The position numbers and the translations under genes were made by a program. The notes under the pieces are model-generated. The model ran no database searches and was not told where the DNA came from. It saw nothing but the letters and a program-made list of their open reading frames with translations. This document shows, piece after piece, positions 20,957 through 31,600 of a DNA stretch of 64,000 nucleotides. The stretch comes from Photobacterium phosphoreum (GTDB lineage Bacteria > Pseudomonadota > Gammaproteobacteria > Enterobacterales > Vibrionaceae): NCBI RefSeq assembly GCF_002954725.1, contig NZ_MSCQ01000001.1, forward strand, positions 1,574,704 through 1,638,703. The letters are read 5' to 3'. How positions within the stretch are numbered: the stretch's first letter is position 1; every line of letters begins with the position of its first letter.

Positions 20957-22885
20957 ATGACTCTTTACCGACAACTTCTACTGTGGATGCTCGTCGTATT
21001 ATTTTTACTGACCAGTGCCGTATTTGCCATTCAATTTAATACCACTAAAAGCTATTTAATTGAACAGCAATCAACAGAACTCAATAATGTTGTCAGTTCA
21101 GTTGGGTTTGCATTATCGCCATACCTAAAAGAAAAAGATTTTATTGCTGCCGAGTCAGTGATCAATGCTACCTTTGATTCAGGTTATTACAGCCGAGTAA
21201 AACTGTCGGTATTGGATTCTAAAAAAGAAATCACTCGTCAATACCCACACAGCATAAAGAATGTTCCTAATTGGTTTACATCCTTAATTCACATAGAAAC
21301 AATTACTCAAACTCGAACATTAACCAGTGGCTGGTTACAACTTGCTGACCTTACAGTAACCAGTAGTTCTGCTTCAGCATATATTCAATTATGGAAAGCA
21401 ACAACTCAGCTTGTACTTGGTTTTCTCACTTGTCTATTATTAACTGCTATTGTGTTATCACTTATACTCAATAAAGTGCTAAAACCATTAAAACAAATTC
21501 AAAAAAGTGCTCAAGAAATGGCACGTAATCATTTTACAGACTCACTACCAACACCGTACACTCAAGAGTTAGTTGATGTTGTTACTGCTTTTAATACAAT
21601 GAATATTCAGTTACAGCAACACTTTGAACAACAAGCTCAAGAAGCAGATACATTACGAGTTCGTGCCTATCAAGATCCAGTATCAGGCTTAGCTAACCGT
21701 AGTTATTTAATGACCAAACTAAAGTCATGGCTAACCAATAAACCGACCGGCGGTATCATTTTATTGAAATCTGATGCTATTGAAGATAACTATCAACAAG
21801 GCGGTTATGAATTAGGTGATCCCTTAGTACTAAAACTGGCCGAACGCTTAAAAGAACTTTCCGCTGATAATATTACTATCGCACGCTTAAACCAGTCTGA
21901 ATTTATGCTTATCGCACCAAATGTCGCTGAAGATGACCTGCTTGATATAGGTCGTACCATGCTATATATGACATCCGAGTTAAACTCTGATCCACTTGGT
22001 ATTGCACCGCTTCAAGCTGCTGTCGGTATTGTAATGTGTTCAAGCACTATGACAATAACAGATCTACTCGCTCATGCTGACAACGCAATAAATCAAGCAC
22101 GCCAAGAAGTAAAAGAACCCATTGCTTTATTAGAAAGTGATGATAAAAAACAAATTCCATCCATGGGAAAACAACAATGGAAAGCATTGGTTGATGAAGC
22201 AATTGCCAATAATCTTATTCATTTCACTTTTCAAAAAGCAATTAATACCAATAATGAAGTCATCCACAAAGAAATGTTTGCTTATATTAAAAAAGGCCAA
22301 CAACGATTTAATGCTGGTCAATTTTTGTCTGCAATTGAAAAGTTAAATGAAGGTACTAAATTTGACTGTTATATCATTGATACAATTTTTAATAAATTAA
22401 CTCAAAACAAAAAAACAGTTCCTGTTGCGATCAATATTACTCAAAGCAGTATTAATGATACTGGTTTTATCCGTTGGCTCAACACTAAACTCCAGACTAA
22501 CCCTCAATTGAAACAACAGATTTTATTTGAATTACCGGAAATTTGTTTTATCAAGAATATAAATAACACCCGTTTACTTTGTGAGATCATTCGCCAAAAC
22601 GGCTTCCAATTCGGTATTGATAATTATGGCCACAATTTTAGTTCAACCGGTTACCTGAATAAATTACGACCTAGCTATGTAAAACTAGATTTTGCTTATA
22701 CATCACAATTAGATGATCAAGTAAAAACAGATGTTTTAGAATCAATAACACGCAGTGCCAATAACCTTTCAGTATTGACTATTGCTTCTCGCGTCGAAAC
22801 TATTGAACAAAAACAAAAATTAACGTTGCTAAAAGTTCAAGGTTTCCAAGGTTATGTCACCGCTCAGTTAGTTGATGGGAAATAA
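20957..22885 (+). CDS. lapD: LapD-type c-di-GMP receptor with degenerate GGDEF and EAL domains
   Basis: This inner-membrane receptor sequesters LapG in the periplasm when it binds c-di-GMP, which keeps the adhesin on the cell. The order is transmembrane helix at about 5-27, periplasmic output domain about 28-148, second helix about 150-172, HAMP about 173-225, GGDEF-like about 235-385 and EAL-like about 400-640. The GGDEF signature is replaced by NQSEF and EAL by EMF; DDFG is DNYG and AEGVE is ASRVE, so neither domain should be catalytic. EAL-fold residues such as KLD and QGYV remain, which fits ligand binding. Trp126 in the periplasmic SGW turn matches the Trp of Pseudomonas LapD that contacts LapG. 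The gene follows lapG by 13 bases; the exporter gene starts right after its stop. Confidence 0.93.
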   Translation: MTLYRQLLLWMLVVLFLLTSAVFAIQFNTTKSYLIEQQSTELNNVVSSVGFALSPYLKEKDFIAAESVINATFDSGYYSRVKLSVLDSKKEITRQYPHSIKNVPNWFTSLIHIETITQTRTLTSGWLQLADLTVTSSSASAYIQLWKATTQLVLGFLTCLLLTAIVLSLILNKVLKPLKQIQKSAQEMARNHFTDSLPTPYTQELVDVVTAFNTMNIQLQQHFEQQAQEADTLRVRAYQDPVSGLANRSYLMTKLKSWLTNKPTGGIILLKSDAIEDNYQQGGYELGDPLVLKLAERLKELSADNITIARLNQSEFMLIAPNVAEDDLLDIGRTMLYMTSELNSDPLGIAPLQAAVGIVMCSSTMTITDLLAHADNAINQARQEVKEPIALLESDDKKQIPSMGKQQWKALVDEAIANNLIHFTFQKAINTNNEVIHKEMFAYIKKGQQRFNAGQFLSAIEKLNEGTKFDCYIIDTIFNKLTQNKKTVPVAINITQSSINDTGFIRWLNTKLQTNPQLKQQILFELPEICFIKNINNTRLLCEIIRQNGFQFGIDNYGHNFSSTGYLNKLRPSYVKLDFAYTSQLDDQVKTDVLESITRSANNLSVLTIASRVETIEQKQKLTLLKVQGFQGYVTAQLVDGK

Positions 22886-22886
22886 C

Positions 22887-25040
22887 ATGAAAGATCCATT
22901 GCTTCAATCACTTGCTTATATTAGCCGTTTCTACGGCCAAGCAAATTCACCCGATGCTTTAATTGCAGATCTGCCACTTACTGATGGTTTGCTTACCCCC
23001 TATTTATTACCTCGAGCAGCAGAAAAAGCAGGACTTCAAGCCAAACAATCTCAATTGGCCATCGATAAGTTATCACCTTTATTACTGCCAGTGATTGCCT
23101 TACTCAAAGGGGGCGATGCTTGTGTTGTTCTGAGTATTGATAAAGAAAAAGGCGAAGCTGAGGTTGTTCTGCCACAAAGCGGTGGTTCTGAACAATGGAT
23201 TAAGATTGATGAATTAAATGCTCAATATACTGGCTCTTTATTCTTAGTTAAAAAACGTTTTCGTTACGATGAACGTTCTCCTGAAATTTTAAAAAATAGG
23301 GATGGCCATTGGTTTTGGAGCACGTTATGGGAATCGCGTAGTATTTATCGTGATGTCTTTATCGCTTCCATTTTAATTAATATGTTCGCTATTGCCGCAC
23401 CACTATTTACACGCTTAGTGTACGATAAAATCGTGCCTAACCTTGCGTTTGATTCGCTATGGGTATTAGCCGTAGGTATTACGATTATTTTTATTTTTGA
23501 CTTCGTTTTAAAAATATTACGTAGTTATTTCATTGATCTTGCGGGTAAAAAATCAGACCTACTCCTTTCAGCTAAAATATACAGTAAAGTGATGGGCATA
23601 AGAATGGAAGCAAAACCGGCTTCTGTTGGTGCATTTGCACGCCATTTACAAGAATTTGAATCGATTCGGGAATTTTTCACATCAGCGACAGTTTCATCAT
23701 TAATCGATTTACCTTTTGCAGTGCTTTTCTTATTCATTATTTATGTAATGGCTGGTCCCTTAGCGTTAGTACCACTTATTGCAGTATTAATTTTAGTTAT
23801 TTATAGCTATCTGATTCAACGACCATTGCGTCGTACAATTGAAGAAGGTTCTCGCTTAGCGTCACAAAAACATGCCAACTTAATAGAGAGCTTATCTGGT
23901 TTAGAAACCATCAAAATGTTTGGTGCCCAAAGTCAGTTTCAATATCGCTGGGAAGAAGCCGTTACTCATATTTCAAATTGGGGACTAAAATCTCGCCGCT
24001 TAACAGATTCAGTGCAAAATACTGCGGGGTTCTTACAACAGTTTGTTTCAGTCGCAATGATTGTTGTCGGTGTCTATTTAATTGCTAATGGTGACTTAAC
24101 CATGGGCGGATTAATTGCATCAACCATGTTAAGTGGACGTGCAGTTGGACCAATGGTACAACTGGCATTACTATCAACTCGCTATAACCAAGCTAAGTCA
24201 GCAATGACCATTATTGAACAATTAATGGCAATGCCACTTGAGCAAGAAGAAGGTAAACGTTATATTCACCGTCCGATTATTCGTGGAAAAATCGAATTTG
24301 ATAACGTCACGTTTGCCTACCCTAATGCGACTCAATCAGCATTAAAAAATATCAACTTCACAATTAATCCCGGTGAAAAAGTCGCAATTATCGGCCGTAT
24401 TGGTTCAGGAAAAACCAGTATTGAACGCATTCTAATGGGCTTATATCAACCCCAACAAGGTTCTGTTCGCATTGATGATACTGATATCAATCAACTTCAT
24501 CATATCGATATTCGCCGAAATATTGGCTGTGTTCCACAAGATATCACGCTATTTTTTGGTTCAATTCGCGATAACATCATACTTGGTCGTCCTTTAGCAA
24601 CCGATAAAGAAATTTTATTGGCAGCAGAACGTGCAGGGGTAACCGCATTTACTCAACACGATACCGCCGGTTTAGAAAAACAGATTGGTGAAGGGGGATA
24701 TGCTCTCTCTGGTGGGCAACGTCAAGCAATTGCAATTGCACGTGCATTTCTAAGTCAGCCGCCAGTGCTCATCATGGATGAACCAACAAGTAGTATGGAT
24801 AATCGTTCAGAAATGTATATTAAGCAGCAATTACGCCAAATGAAACACGATGAAACATTAATTCTTATCACCCATAAAACAGGTATGTTAGATGTGGTTG
24901 ATCGATTGATCGTAATGGAACATGGCCAAATTGTTGCTGATGGCCCGAAAGAAGTAGTATTACAAACATTACGTAGTGGTAATATTAATCAACCATCAAC
25001 TACTACTACTACCAACCAACAACCAACAACAAATAAATGA
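22887..25040 (+). CDS. lapB: LapB-type type I secretion ABC exporter with C39-like domain
   Basis: This inner-membrane ABC exporter powers secretion of the adhesin. The 717-residue product has an N-terminal C39-like domain (about 1-140) without the catalytic Cys, a six-helix transmembrane domain (about 155-450) and a nucleotide-binding domain with Walker A GRIGSGKTS (about 502-510), signature LSGGQRQ (about 605), Walker B VLIMDEPTS (about 628) and the His of LITHK. The inactive C39 domain is typical of exporters of RTX and LapA-like substrates. ATG 22887 is preferred over the upstream TTG 22872 and ATG 22875 because GGGA lies at good distance, and it then starts one base after the lapD stop. 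The C-terminus ends in a low-complexity Thr/Gln/Asn tail (about 18 residues) that is not part of the usual domain. Confidence 0.94.
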   Translation: MKDPLLQSLAYISRFYGQANSPDALIADLPLTDGLLTPYLLPRAAEKAGLQAKQSQLAIDKLSPLLLPVIALLKGGDACVVLSIDKEKGEAEVVLPQSGGSEQWIKIDELNAQYTGSLFLVKKRFRYDERSPEILKNRDGHWFWSTLWESRSIYRDVFIASILINMFAIAAPLFTRLVYDKIVPNLAFDSLWVLAVGITIIFIFDFVLKILRSYFIDLAGKKSDLLLSAKIYSKVMGIRMEAKPASVGAFARHLQEFESIREFFTSATVSSLIDLPFAVLFLFIIYVMAGPLALVPLIAVLILVIYSYLIQRPLRRTIEEGSRLASQKHANLIESLSGLETIKMFGAQSQFQYRWEEAVTHISNWGLKSRRLTDSVQNTAGFLQQFVSVAMIVVGVYLIANGDLTMGGLIASTMLSGRAVGPMVQLALLSTRYNQAKSAMTIIEQLMAMPLEQEEGKRYIHRPIIRGKIEFDNVTFAYPNATQSALKNINFTINPGEKVAIIGRIGSGKTSIERILMGLYQPQQGSVRIDDTDINQLHHIDIRRNIGCVPQDITLFFGSIRDNIILGRPLATDKEILLAAERAGVTAFTQHDTAGLEKQIGEGGYALSGGQRQAIAIARAFLSQPPVLIMDEPTSSMDNRSEMYIKQQLRQMKHDETLILITHKTGMLDVVDRLIVMEHGQIVADGPKEVVLQTLRSGNINQPSTTTTTNQQPTTNK

Positions 25041-25089
25041 TAGGTTGAATAAGACCATATTATTATTTAATGAATAATGGTTGAAATAT

Positions 25090-25123
25090 TTAACCAGTTT
25101 GTCCACCATAACAGACTGGTTAA
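25090..25123. repeat. Imperfect inverted repeat between lapB and the NYN gene
   Basis: TTAACCAGT and ACTGGTTAA form arms (12 pairs with one internal mismatch) around an eight-base loop. No T-run follows directly, so a weak terminator, a processing site or an operator for the next gene are all possible. Confidence 0.45.
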
Positions 25124-25143
25124 TTAAACTATTTAGGATTCTC

Positions 25144-25623
25144 GTGGAAAAAGTTGCTATTTTTGTCGATGTCCAAAACATCTATTATACCGTCAAAGAA
25201 AAGTATCACTGTAATTTTGATTACAATGCTTTTTGGGCAGAAGTATCACAAGGGCGAGAAATAATTGCCGCTTATGCTTATGCCATTCATAAAGGCGATG
25301 AAAAACAACGTCAATTTCAAAATATCTTACGCGGCATTGGTTTTGAGGTTAAATTAAAACCCTTCATTCAACGTTGTGATGGTTCGGCTAAAGGCGATTG
25401 GGATGTTGGTATCACGATTGATATACTAGAGCATGCACCTGATGCCGACCGTATTATTTTACTCTCTGGCGATGGTGATTTTGATTTGTTGGTTGATAAA
25501 ATTCAAACAAAATATAACACTACCGTTGAAGTCTATGGCGTTCCAGGCTTAACAGCGACCTCTTTAATCAATACTGCACAACACTATCGTGAAATTGAAA
25601 ACACCTTACTTCTTGGGCGTTAA
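25144..25623 (+). CDS. NYN-domain (LabA/DUF88-like) protein
   Basis: This 159-residue protein is a single NYN domain, a PIN-like fold often found in putative metal-dependent ribonucleases. Visible motifs are the N-terminal strand FVDVQNIYYTV with an Asp and Asn expected in the active site, the central KGDWDVGITIDILEHA, and LLSGDGDFDLLV with the clustered Asp residues. The start is GTG 25144, with TTAGGA six bases upstream; a TTG at 25081 would add 21 residues covering the inverted repeat and is less likely. It is about 100 bp downstream of lapB on the same strand and is followed by a strong terminator, so it could be a distal member of the adhesin operon or a separate unit. The substrate is unknown. 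Confidence 0.85.
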   Translation: MEKVAIFVDVQNIYYTVKEKYHCNFDYNAFWAEVSQGREIIAAYAYAIHKGDEKQRQFQNILRGIGFEVKLKPFIQRCDGSAKGDWDVGITIDILEHAPDADRIILLSGDGDFDLLVDKIQTKYNTTVEVYGVPGLTATSLINTAQHYREIENTLLLGR

Positions 25624-25634
25624 GTTCATTAAAA

Positions 25635-25661
25635 AAGGCCAACAATTTATTTGTTGGCCTT
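25635..25661. terminator. Rho-independent terminator (bidirectional) after the NYN gene
   Basis: AAGGCCAACAA and TTGTTGGCCTT form a perfect 11-bp stem with a five-base loop, flanked by A-rich and T-rich sequence. It lies between convergent genes and can serve both. Confidence 0.85.
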
Positions 25662-25683
25662 CATTTTCTCATATCATTAATTT

Positions 25684-26370
25684 TTATTTAACATGTTGCG
25701 CATGTACAAGATCTGCATGACTATAAATATCAATTAATTCACTTGCTGCTTGGCGTACCATTTTTACAGGAACAATAATGAAATAGATAGACGCTAAAAT
25801 CACCATTGTTGGATCTGCATAAACCGCTAAATGTGCATATTGAGTCATCATTAAAATTTTTGCGACAACGAAGCCCATTAATACAGAGGCACTGATAACG
25901 GTATCCATTACCCACTGTTTTGCTTCGGCATCAGCTAATGCTGATGAAATATTTTGACTTTTGATTTTGATATAACGATATGTGCCATAACAACCCACAA
26001 CACTGATCATACCAAAGCCTAAAGCAACTCCCGCATTGATATCACGGCCACCAGCTAAAATAGATTCAATGGCTGAATAAAATGACCATACACACATTAA
26101 AGCAATTACTGAGCCTTTAATGGCAATAACAGCAGGTGCTATCATTGCAACTTGCGAACTATCTTTATTTATTTCAGGTTTATGAAGATAATGCGCAGCC
26201 CCTAAAGACAACATAGTTAACGCCAAGCTTACTAAAGAATATGCACCATCAAAAATAATCACTAAAGAACCCACTAGTGATCCAAGTACAATCCCCAAAA
26301 TAGCAAAAGTAAACGATGACACGGTAGACAACAGGAGTAAACCGCGCTCTTGTTGCATTGAACTAGACAT
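25684..26370 (-). CDS. Atypical cation diffusion facilitator family membrane protein
   Basis: This 228-residue polytopic protein has six predicted helices and the general layout of the CDF (ZIP-unrelated) metal/proton antiporters, but it lacks most of the C-terminal cytoplasmic domain. In helix 2 the usual DxxxD metal site reads DGAYS (Asp41, Ser45), and in helix 5 the usual HxxxD reads QWVMD (Gln152, Asp156). Two of the four canonical site-A ligands are therefore changed, so zinc transport cannot be assumed. ATG 26370 is preferred because GAGG lies five bases upstream; TTG 26388 would add six residues. It is divergent from a LysR regulator 170 bp away, which may control it. Another metal, or a different cation, is possible. 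Confidence 0.8.
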   Translation of the reverse strand: MSSSMQQERGLLLLSTVSSFTFAILGIVLGSLVGSLVIIFDGAYSLVSLALTMLSLGAAHYLHKPEINKDSSQVAMIAPAVIAIKGSVIALMCVWSFYSAIESILAGGRDINAGVALGFGMISVVGCYGTYRYIKIKSQNISSALADAEAKQWVMDTVISASVLMGFVVAKILMMTQYAHLAVYADPTMVILASIYFIIVPVKMVRQAASELIDIYSHADLVHAQHVK

Positions 26371-26540
26371 ATAGGCCTCAATCGACAAATTTTTCGTCGT
26401 TTTTTTGTTTAATTATGAATCTAATGAGATGATACAGCCGCTTCTATTAATACTATAATCACTGAGCGTCGATTTTATCGCCGCTTAAAAGCACAATTGC
26501 GCTTACCCTCACTCTCACATTCAACCTATTGGTTCTATCA

Positions 26541-27425
26541 ATGAAAATAGCTCAAATTGAAATGTTTCTATCAACTATAAAAACAGGCTCAATTGCCGAA
26601 GCTGCTCGTCGTCATGGAAAAAGTCGTACCACAGTCAGTGCATCATTAAGCGCATTGGAGGATCATTTAGGGGTTGAGCTTTTAAACCGCAGTGGTAACC
26701 GCATTACACCAACACTTATCGGGGAAGCAACGGTTAATGATTTCGAGCGTATCATCTTAATTGCGAGAGATATTCATACTCGCTGTGAACAATATAATGT
26801 AGGCGTTGAAGCCAGTATTCGTATTGCACGAGATGATTCATTACCAGAAGCACTATGGCGTCAATTATTACGTCAAATTCGTACTCAATTTCCTCAAACA
26901 AGTGTCTCTATTTATAGCGCCCCAACCCAAGAATTAGAAGAGATGGTGGCACAAAACTTAGTCGATGTTGCTTATGGCTTATTACCCAATTCGCATATTT
27001 TTTCACGATTACAACAAACAGACTTAGGCCAAATACGCATGATGTCTGTTGCTCATAAAGATCACCCTCTTAGTCAACTGAGAAAAGTGAATAACGCAGA
27101 TCTCGAACGCTATACTGAAATTGCGGTCGCGTATTTTGATGAAGAAAGTCTCCGTATAGTGACACCTAAAGCGGGGAAATATATTGCTTTATCTTTTTAT
27201 GAGCATTTACGTGATGCGGTACTTGATCAAACCGGCTGGTCATCTTTACCAGCGATATTAATTAAGCAGCACCTGCGAGAAGGAACGCTACAGGTCATTA
27301 AGTATAATCGCGCCATGAATTGGCAATCATATGGTGAGGTTGTTGAAAATGAATCTCGTCGCGGTACAGTCGTAAAATGGCTATCTGAACAATTAGAAAA
27401 CTATTTATTCGATGAAAGTGATTGA
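26541..27425 (+). CDS. LysR-family transcriptional regulator
   Basis: This is a 294-residue LysR-type regulator. The N-terminal winged helix-turn-helix (about 1-60) shows MKIAQIEMFLSTIKTGSIAE, then AARRHGKSRTTVSASLSALE and LGVELLNRSGNRITPT. The rest is a periplasmic-binding-like effector domain (about 88-294). The start is ATG 26541; an upstream TTG at 26529 is not supported by a ribosome-binding site. It is divergent from the CDF-like gene, the arrangement usual for a LysR regulator and its target. The effector cannot be read from the sequence. No terminator was seen before the long gap that follows. Confidence 0.9.
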   Translation: MKIAQIEMFLSTIKTGSIAEAARRHGKSRTTVSASLSALEDHLGVELLNRSGNRITPTLIGEATVNDFERIILIARDIHTRCEQYNVGVEASIRIARDDSLPEALWRQLLRQIRTQFPQTSVSIYSAPTQELEEMVAQNLVDVAYGLLPNSHIFSRLQQTDLGQIRMMSVAHKDHPLSQLRKVNNADLERYTEIAVAYFDEESLRIVTPKAGKYIALSFYEHLRDAVLDQTGWSSLPAILIKQHLREGTLQVIKYNRAMNWQSYGEVVENESRRGTVVKWLSEQLENYLFDESD

Positions 27426-27879
27426 GAAAAGAAATATTCACCTTAATAATATTAATAATTAACGGTACAACTTCGACGTTAATAGTATTTTATAAAAACG
27501 TTGCATTTTAACGATAATTGTCAAAATAAAGGTAAATATATCTGACAAATACCTATTTATAGCTAAACTTACCATCATCTATAAGTAAAAATTCAGTTAA
27601 AACCGACTATCTATGATAATAAATTATTCTTTAGAATTATAATTTATGGTTAAAAATGTAGATCAAGGCTAGCTTGCACAGCGTTTTTAATTCAGTATAT
27701 GCGCCACAAATTAGGAACGTCTACACCAGTTTGATTAATGACACATACGACGATGACGATAGCACCTAACGTAATATTGTTCTCAATAATCGACTAGGTA
27801 TAAGCATTCAGCTATTAGCAAAGTTATTATTACTTTCTAATTTATAATCTGAATCGCAATTTAAAAGGAAATAAGCTTT
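27426..27879. other. 454-bp AT-rich gap upstream of aqpZ
   Basis: No gene or RNA was found. The last 20 bases hold AAAAGGA, the ribosome-binding site for aqpZ. The aqpZ promoter is expected here, but no well-spaced -35/-10 pair was convincing. Confidence 0.5.
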
Positions 27880-28587
27880 ATGATGAGAAAATTAGTTGCT
27901 GAATTTATCGGCACTGCTTGGTTAGTATTAGGTGGTTGTGGTAGTGCGGTCTTAGCTGCAGCATACCCGAATTTAGGTATTGGCTTTTTAGGTGTTGCAC
28001 TCGCATTTGGTTTAACGGTTGTGACAATGGCATACGCAATTGGTCATATCTCTGGTTGTCATTTAAACCCAGCAGTTACTGTTGGTTTATGGACAGGCGG
28101 TCGTTTCCCTGCTGGTGACGTTATTCCTTATATTGCATCACAAGTACTTGGTGGTATCGCAGGTGCTGGCATCTTATATATCATTGCAAGTGGTCATGCC
28201 GGTTTTGATCTTGCTAATGGTTTTGCTTCTAACGGTTACGGTGCCCATTCTCCTGGTCATTATTCACTACTGTCTTCATTTGTTACTGAAGTCGTAATGA
28301 CGTTCATGTTTTTATTCGTAATTTTAGGTGCAACCCATAAGCTTTCTTCTCCACAAATGGCAGGCCTTGCTATTGGTCTTGCGTTAACGCTTATTCACTT
28401 AATCAGTATTCCAGTAACTAATACGTCAGTTAACCCTGCTCGTAGTACTGGTCCTGCATTATTCGTAGGTGATTGGGCAACATCACAGCTATGGATGTTC
28501 TGGGTCGCACCGCTTATTGGTGCAGCACTTGCTGGTCTTGTTTACCGCTGGTTATGCCCTGACAATGAATACCGTTCAGTAAGCTAA
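27880..28587 (+). CDS. aqpZ: Aquaporin Z
   Basis: This inner-membrane water channel has 235 residues, close to Escherichia coli AqpZ (231). It has six helices and the two pore half-helices with NPA motifs: HLNPAVTVG near residue 67 and [11 protein letters not shown] near 187. The small residues, Phe, His (LIHLISIP) and Arg after the second NPA fit the narrow water-selective filter rather than a glycerol facilitator. ATG 27880 follows AAAAGGA; a second ATG directly after it could also be used. It is monocistronic, with its own terminator downstream. Confidence 0.96.
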   Translation: MMRKLVAEFIGTAWLVLGGCGSAVLAAAYPNLGIGFLGVALAFGLTVVTMAYAIGHISGCHLNPAVTVGLWTGGRFPAGDVIPYIASQVLGGIAGAGILYIIASGHAGFDLANGFASNGYGAHSPGHYSLLSSFVTEVVMTFMFLFVILGATHKLSSPQMAGLAIGLALTLIHLISIPVTNTSVNPARSTGPALFVGDWATSQLWMFWVAPLIGAALAGLVYRWLCPDNEYRSVS

Positions 28588-28607
28588 GCTTATTGAGTCT
28601 ATATAGA

Positions 28608-28639
28608 AAAGCGAGCTTATGATTAAGCTCGCTTTTTTT
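28608..28639 (+). terminator. Rho-independent terminator of aqpZ
   Basis: AAAGCGAGCTTA and TAAGCTCGCTTT form a perfect 12-bp stem around a TGAT loop, ending in seven T. Confidence 0.93.
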
Positions 28640-28677
28640 ATTGAGAATAACTGACTTTACTCATCAATTACATATTC

Positions 28678-31600
28678 TTATATATTCACCAACTGCAACA
28701 AAGCCTGAACGGGATGCTTAAATTGGATATGCTCTAGCCGTTTAACTTGGCTGCGGCATGAATATCCGGTAGCCATACAACGCGCAGAATCATATTTCTC
28801 AATATTTGTTTTCCAGCTCAAGTTATACACTTTTTTAGAAGCTTCAAGCTTATCAGCTTCATGCCCAAACGTTCCGGCCATGCCACAACAACCCACAGGT
28901 ACTGACTCCATAACCCCGCCAAAATGGCTAAAAATAGCCCCCCACTGCTTTTCGGCATTCGGCATTTTAGTTTTTTCAGTACAATGGGCAAATAAATACC
29001 ACGGTTTATCATTCAACCGTTGTTTTTGAGGCAACTGTTGTAATAACGGTAATAGCCACTCATGGGCGGTTAACACCGTAAATTTTCCTCGCCGTTGCTG
29101 CAACACTTCTGCATATTCATCGCGATAGCACAGCACTAAAGCCGGATCAACGCCCACCATTGGAATATTTAACACGGCTAATTGATTTAAAAAATCTGCG
29201 GTTGAGGTTGCTGTTTTCGCAAACGCTTTTAAAAATCCTTTCACATGTTGTGCTTTACCGTTAGGTTTAAATGGCAATAAAATCGGTTTTTTACCCAACT
29301 TTTCAATTAAATGAATAAAATCACGTACAACCTGTGCATCATAAAAACTGGTAAACGGATCTTGAACAATTAAAACATAGTTTTGACGTTCGTGATCGGA
29401 TAACGCTTGTAACCACTGCATGTCAAAACACAACGCATGATGACCATCAAGGCTTTCTGCTAACGTTGGCACCGATAATAGCGGCATATCAACATAGCCA
29501 ATGGTTTTTAAGGTTAACGTTTTCGACCACTGCGGGCGAATAAGGCTATTGACGATCACTGGTGCCTTGACCATTAATGGCAAAACATTTTCAACATACG
29601 CCACTAAATAGTCTTTCGCTGGACGCTGATAACGGCTGTAATACATGTTCATAAACCGCGAACGAAAACTCGGCACATCAACTTTAATCGGACACTGGCT
29701 AGCACACGCTTTACAGGCTAAACAGCCATTCATCGCTTCCATCACTTCGTGTGAAAAATCATACTGATCACGATTAGCCCCATAAGTATTCTTCAAGCGT
29801 TCAATAATCTGTTTTACGGTCGGTGATGTGGTTAATAATTGCTGTTCAAGTTCATCAGCATTGATCCCTTGTTCCGCCAATTGTCTTAACCATTCTCGCA
29901 CTAATCCTGCTCGACCTTTGGGTGAATGACGACGATCAGCAGAAATCTTCATTGATGGGCACATTGGTGAACTGGTGTCGTAATTAAAACACAAACCATT
30001 ACCGTTACACTCCATGGCTTGTTTAAAGCTATCACGCGTGGTTACCGCTATTTGACGATCATAAAAACCACGTTTCACACTATCAACTTTCACTAATTCA
30101 CTATTATTACCCAGTGGCGTACAAATTTTACCTGGGTTCATGCGATTGTGGGGATCAAACACCGCTTTAATTCGACGTAATTCTGTAAATAATTCGTCAC
30201 CAAAAAATGCAGGTCCATATTCAGATCGAAATCCTTTACCATGCTCACCCCACATTAAACCGCCATATTTAGCGACTAATGTAACCACCTGATCAGACAC
30301 TTCTTTCATTAGCAATTCTTGTTGAGGATCGCACATATCCAATGCAGGACGCACATGCAATACCCCAGCATCAACATGACCAAACATGCCATAATTAAGT
30401 GCTTTCTCGTCCAATAACTGCCTAAATTCAGCAATAAAATCAGCTAAATGCTCAGGAGGAACACAGGTATCTTCTGCAAATGCGATCGGCTTTTTCGCGC
30501 CTTTTGCAGCCCCTAATAAACCTACTGCTTTTTTACGCATGGTGTATATTTTTTGGATACTGGCTAAATCATCACAAACTTGATAACCAATAATTCCTGC
30601 CTGTTGCTCAACCATCAATTGATCGAGACGCTGACATAATACCGCAACTTGCTGTTGATTATCCGCGATATCATTACTGGCATACTCAACCATATTAATA
30701 CCTAACATGGTTTTGCCAGGTACGTCGGTTAATAAATCTTCAACGGTATTCCAAACAATATCTTCTTTGGCTAAATTCAATACTTTTGAATCGATAGTTT
30801 CAACAGATAATGCATGAGCAGCTACCATCATTGGTGCATTACGTAATGCTGAATCAAAACTATCGTATTTAATATTCACTAATGTGCGGGATTTAGGGAT
30901 TGGCGTGATATTCAACTTGGCTTCAGCGATAAACGCTAATGATCCCTCAGAGCCACATAATAGCCGCGCAATATCAAATTGCTGGAGTTGATCATCATAG
31001 ACATTTTTTAAGTCATAACCGGTTAGAAAGCGATTCAGTTGTGGAAATTTATCCAGTATTTGTTGGCGCTTATCTCGGCAAATTTTAGCCGTTGTTTGCA
31101 ATGCATTATCAACCAACGAAGTGCTGTCTAATGTATCAAGTTGTATTGATGTAAGAGGCTCAGTATTAAGCACTGAACCATCAACCAATACGGCAGTAAG
31201 CGCTAAAACATGATCAGAGGTTTTGCCATATTTTAACGATCCTTGACCTGAAGCATCAGTATTAATCATACCGCCAATAGTGGCACGATTACTGGTTGAA
31301 AGGTCAGGAGAGAAAAAATAACCGTGAGCATGTAACGCATCATTAAGTTGATCTTTAATCACCCCACTTTGAACACGTACCCAACCTTCAGCAATATTTA
31401 CTTCTAAAATTTGATTTAAATAACGGGAAAGATCAACCACAATTCCTGATGTTAATGATTGACCATTAGTGCCCGTACCGCCACCGCGAGGAGAAAATGT
31501 AACGCCTTGATAATCAGCATGAGAACCTGTTTTTCCAATAAGAATAAGATCATCAATATTACGCGGTAATACGACAGCTTGAGGTAACTGTTGGTAGACA

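Noticed and set aside
27650..27670. ATCAA-containing site as an FNR box upstream of aqpZ
   Set aside because: Only one half-site matches the TTGAT-N4-ATCAA pattern.
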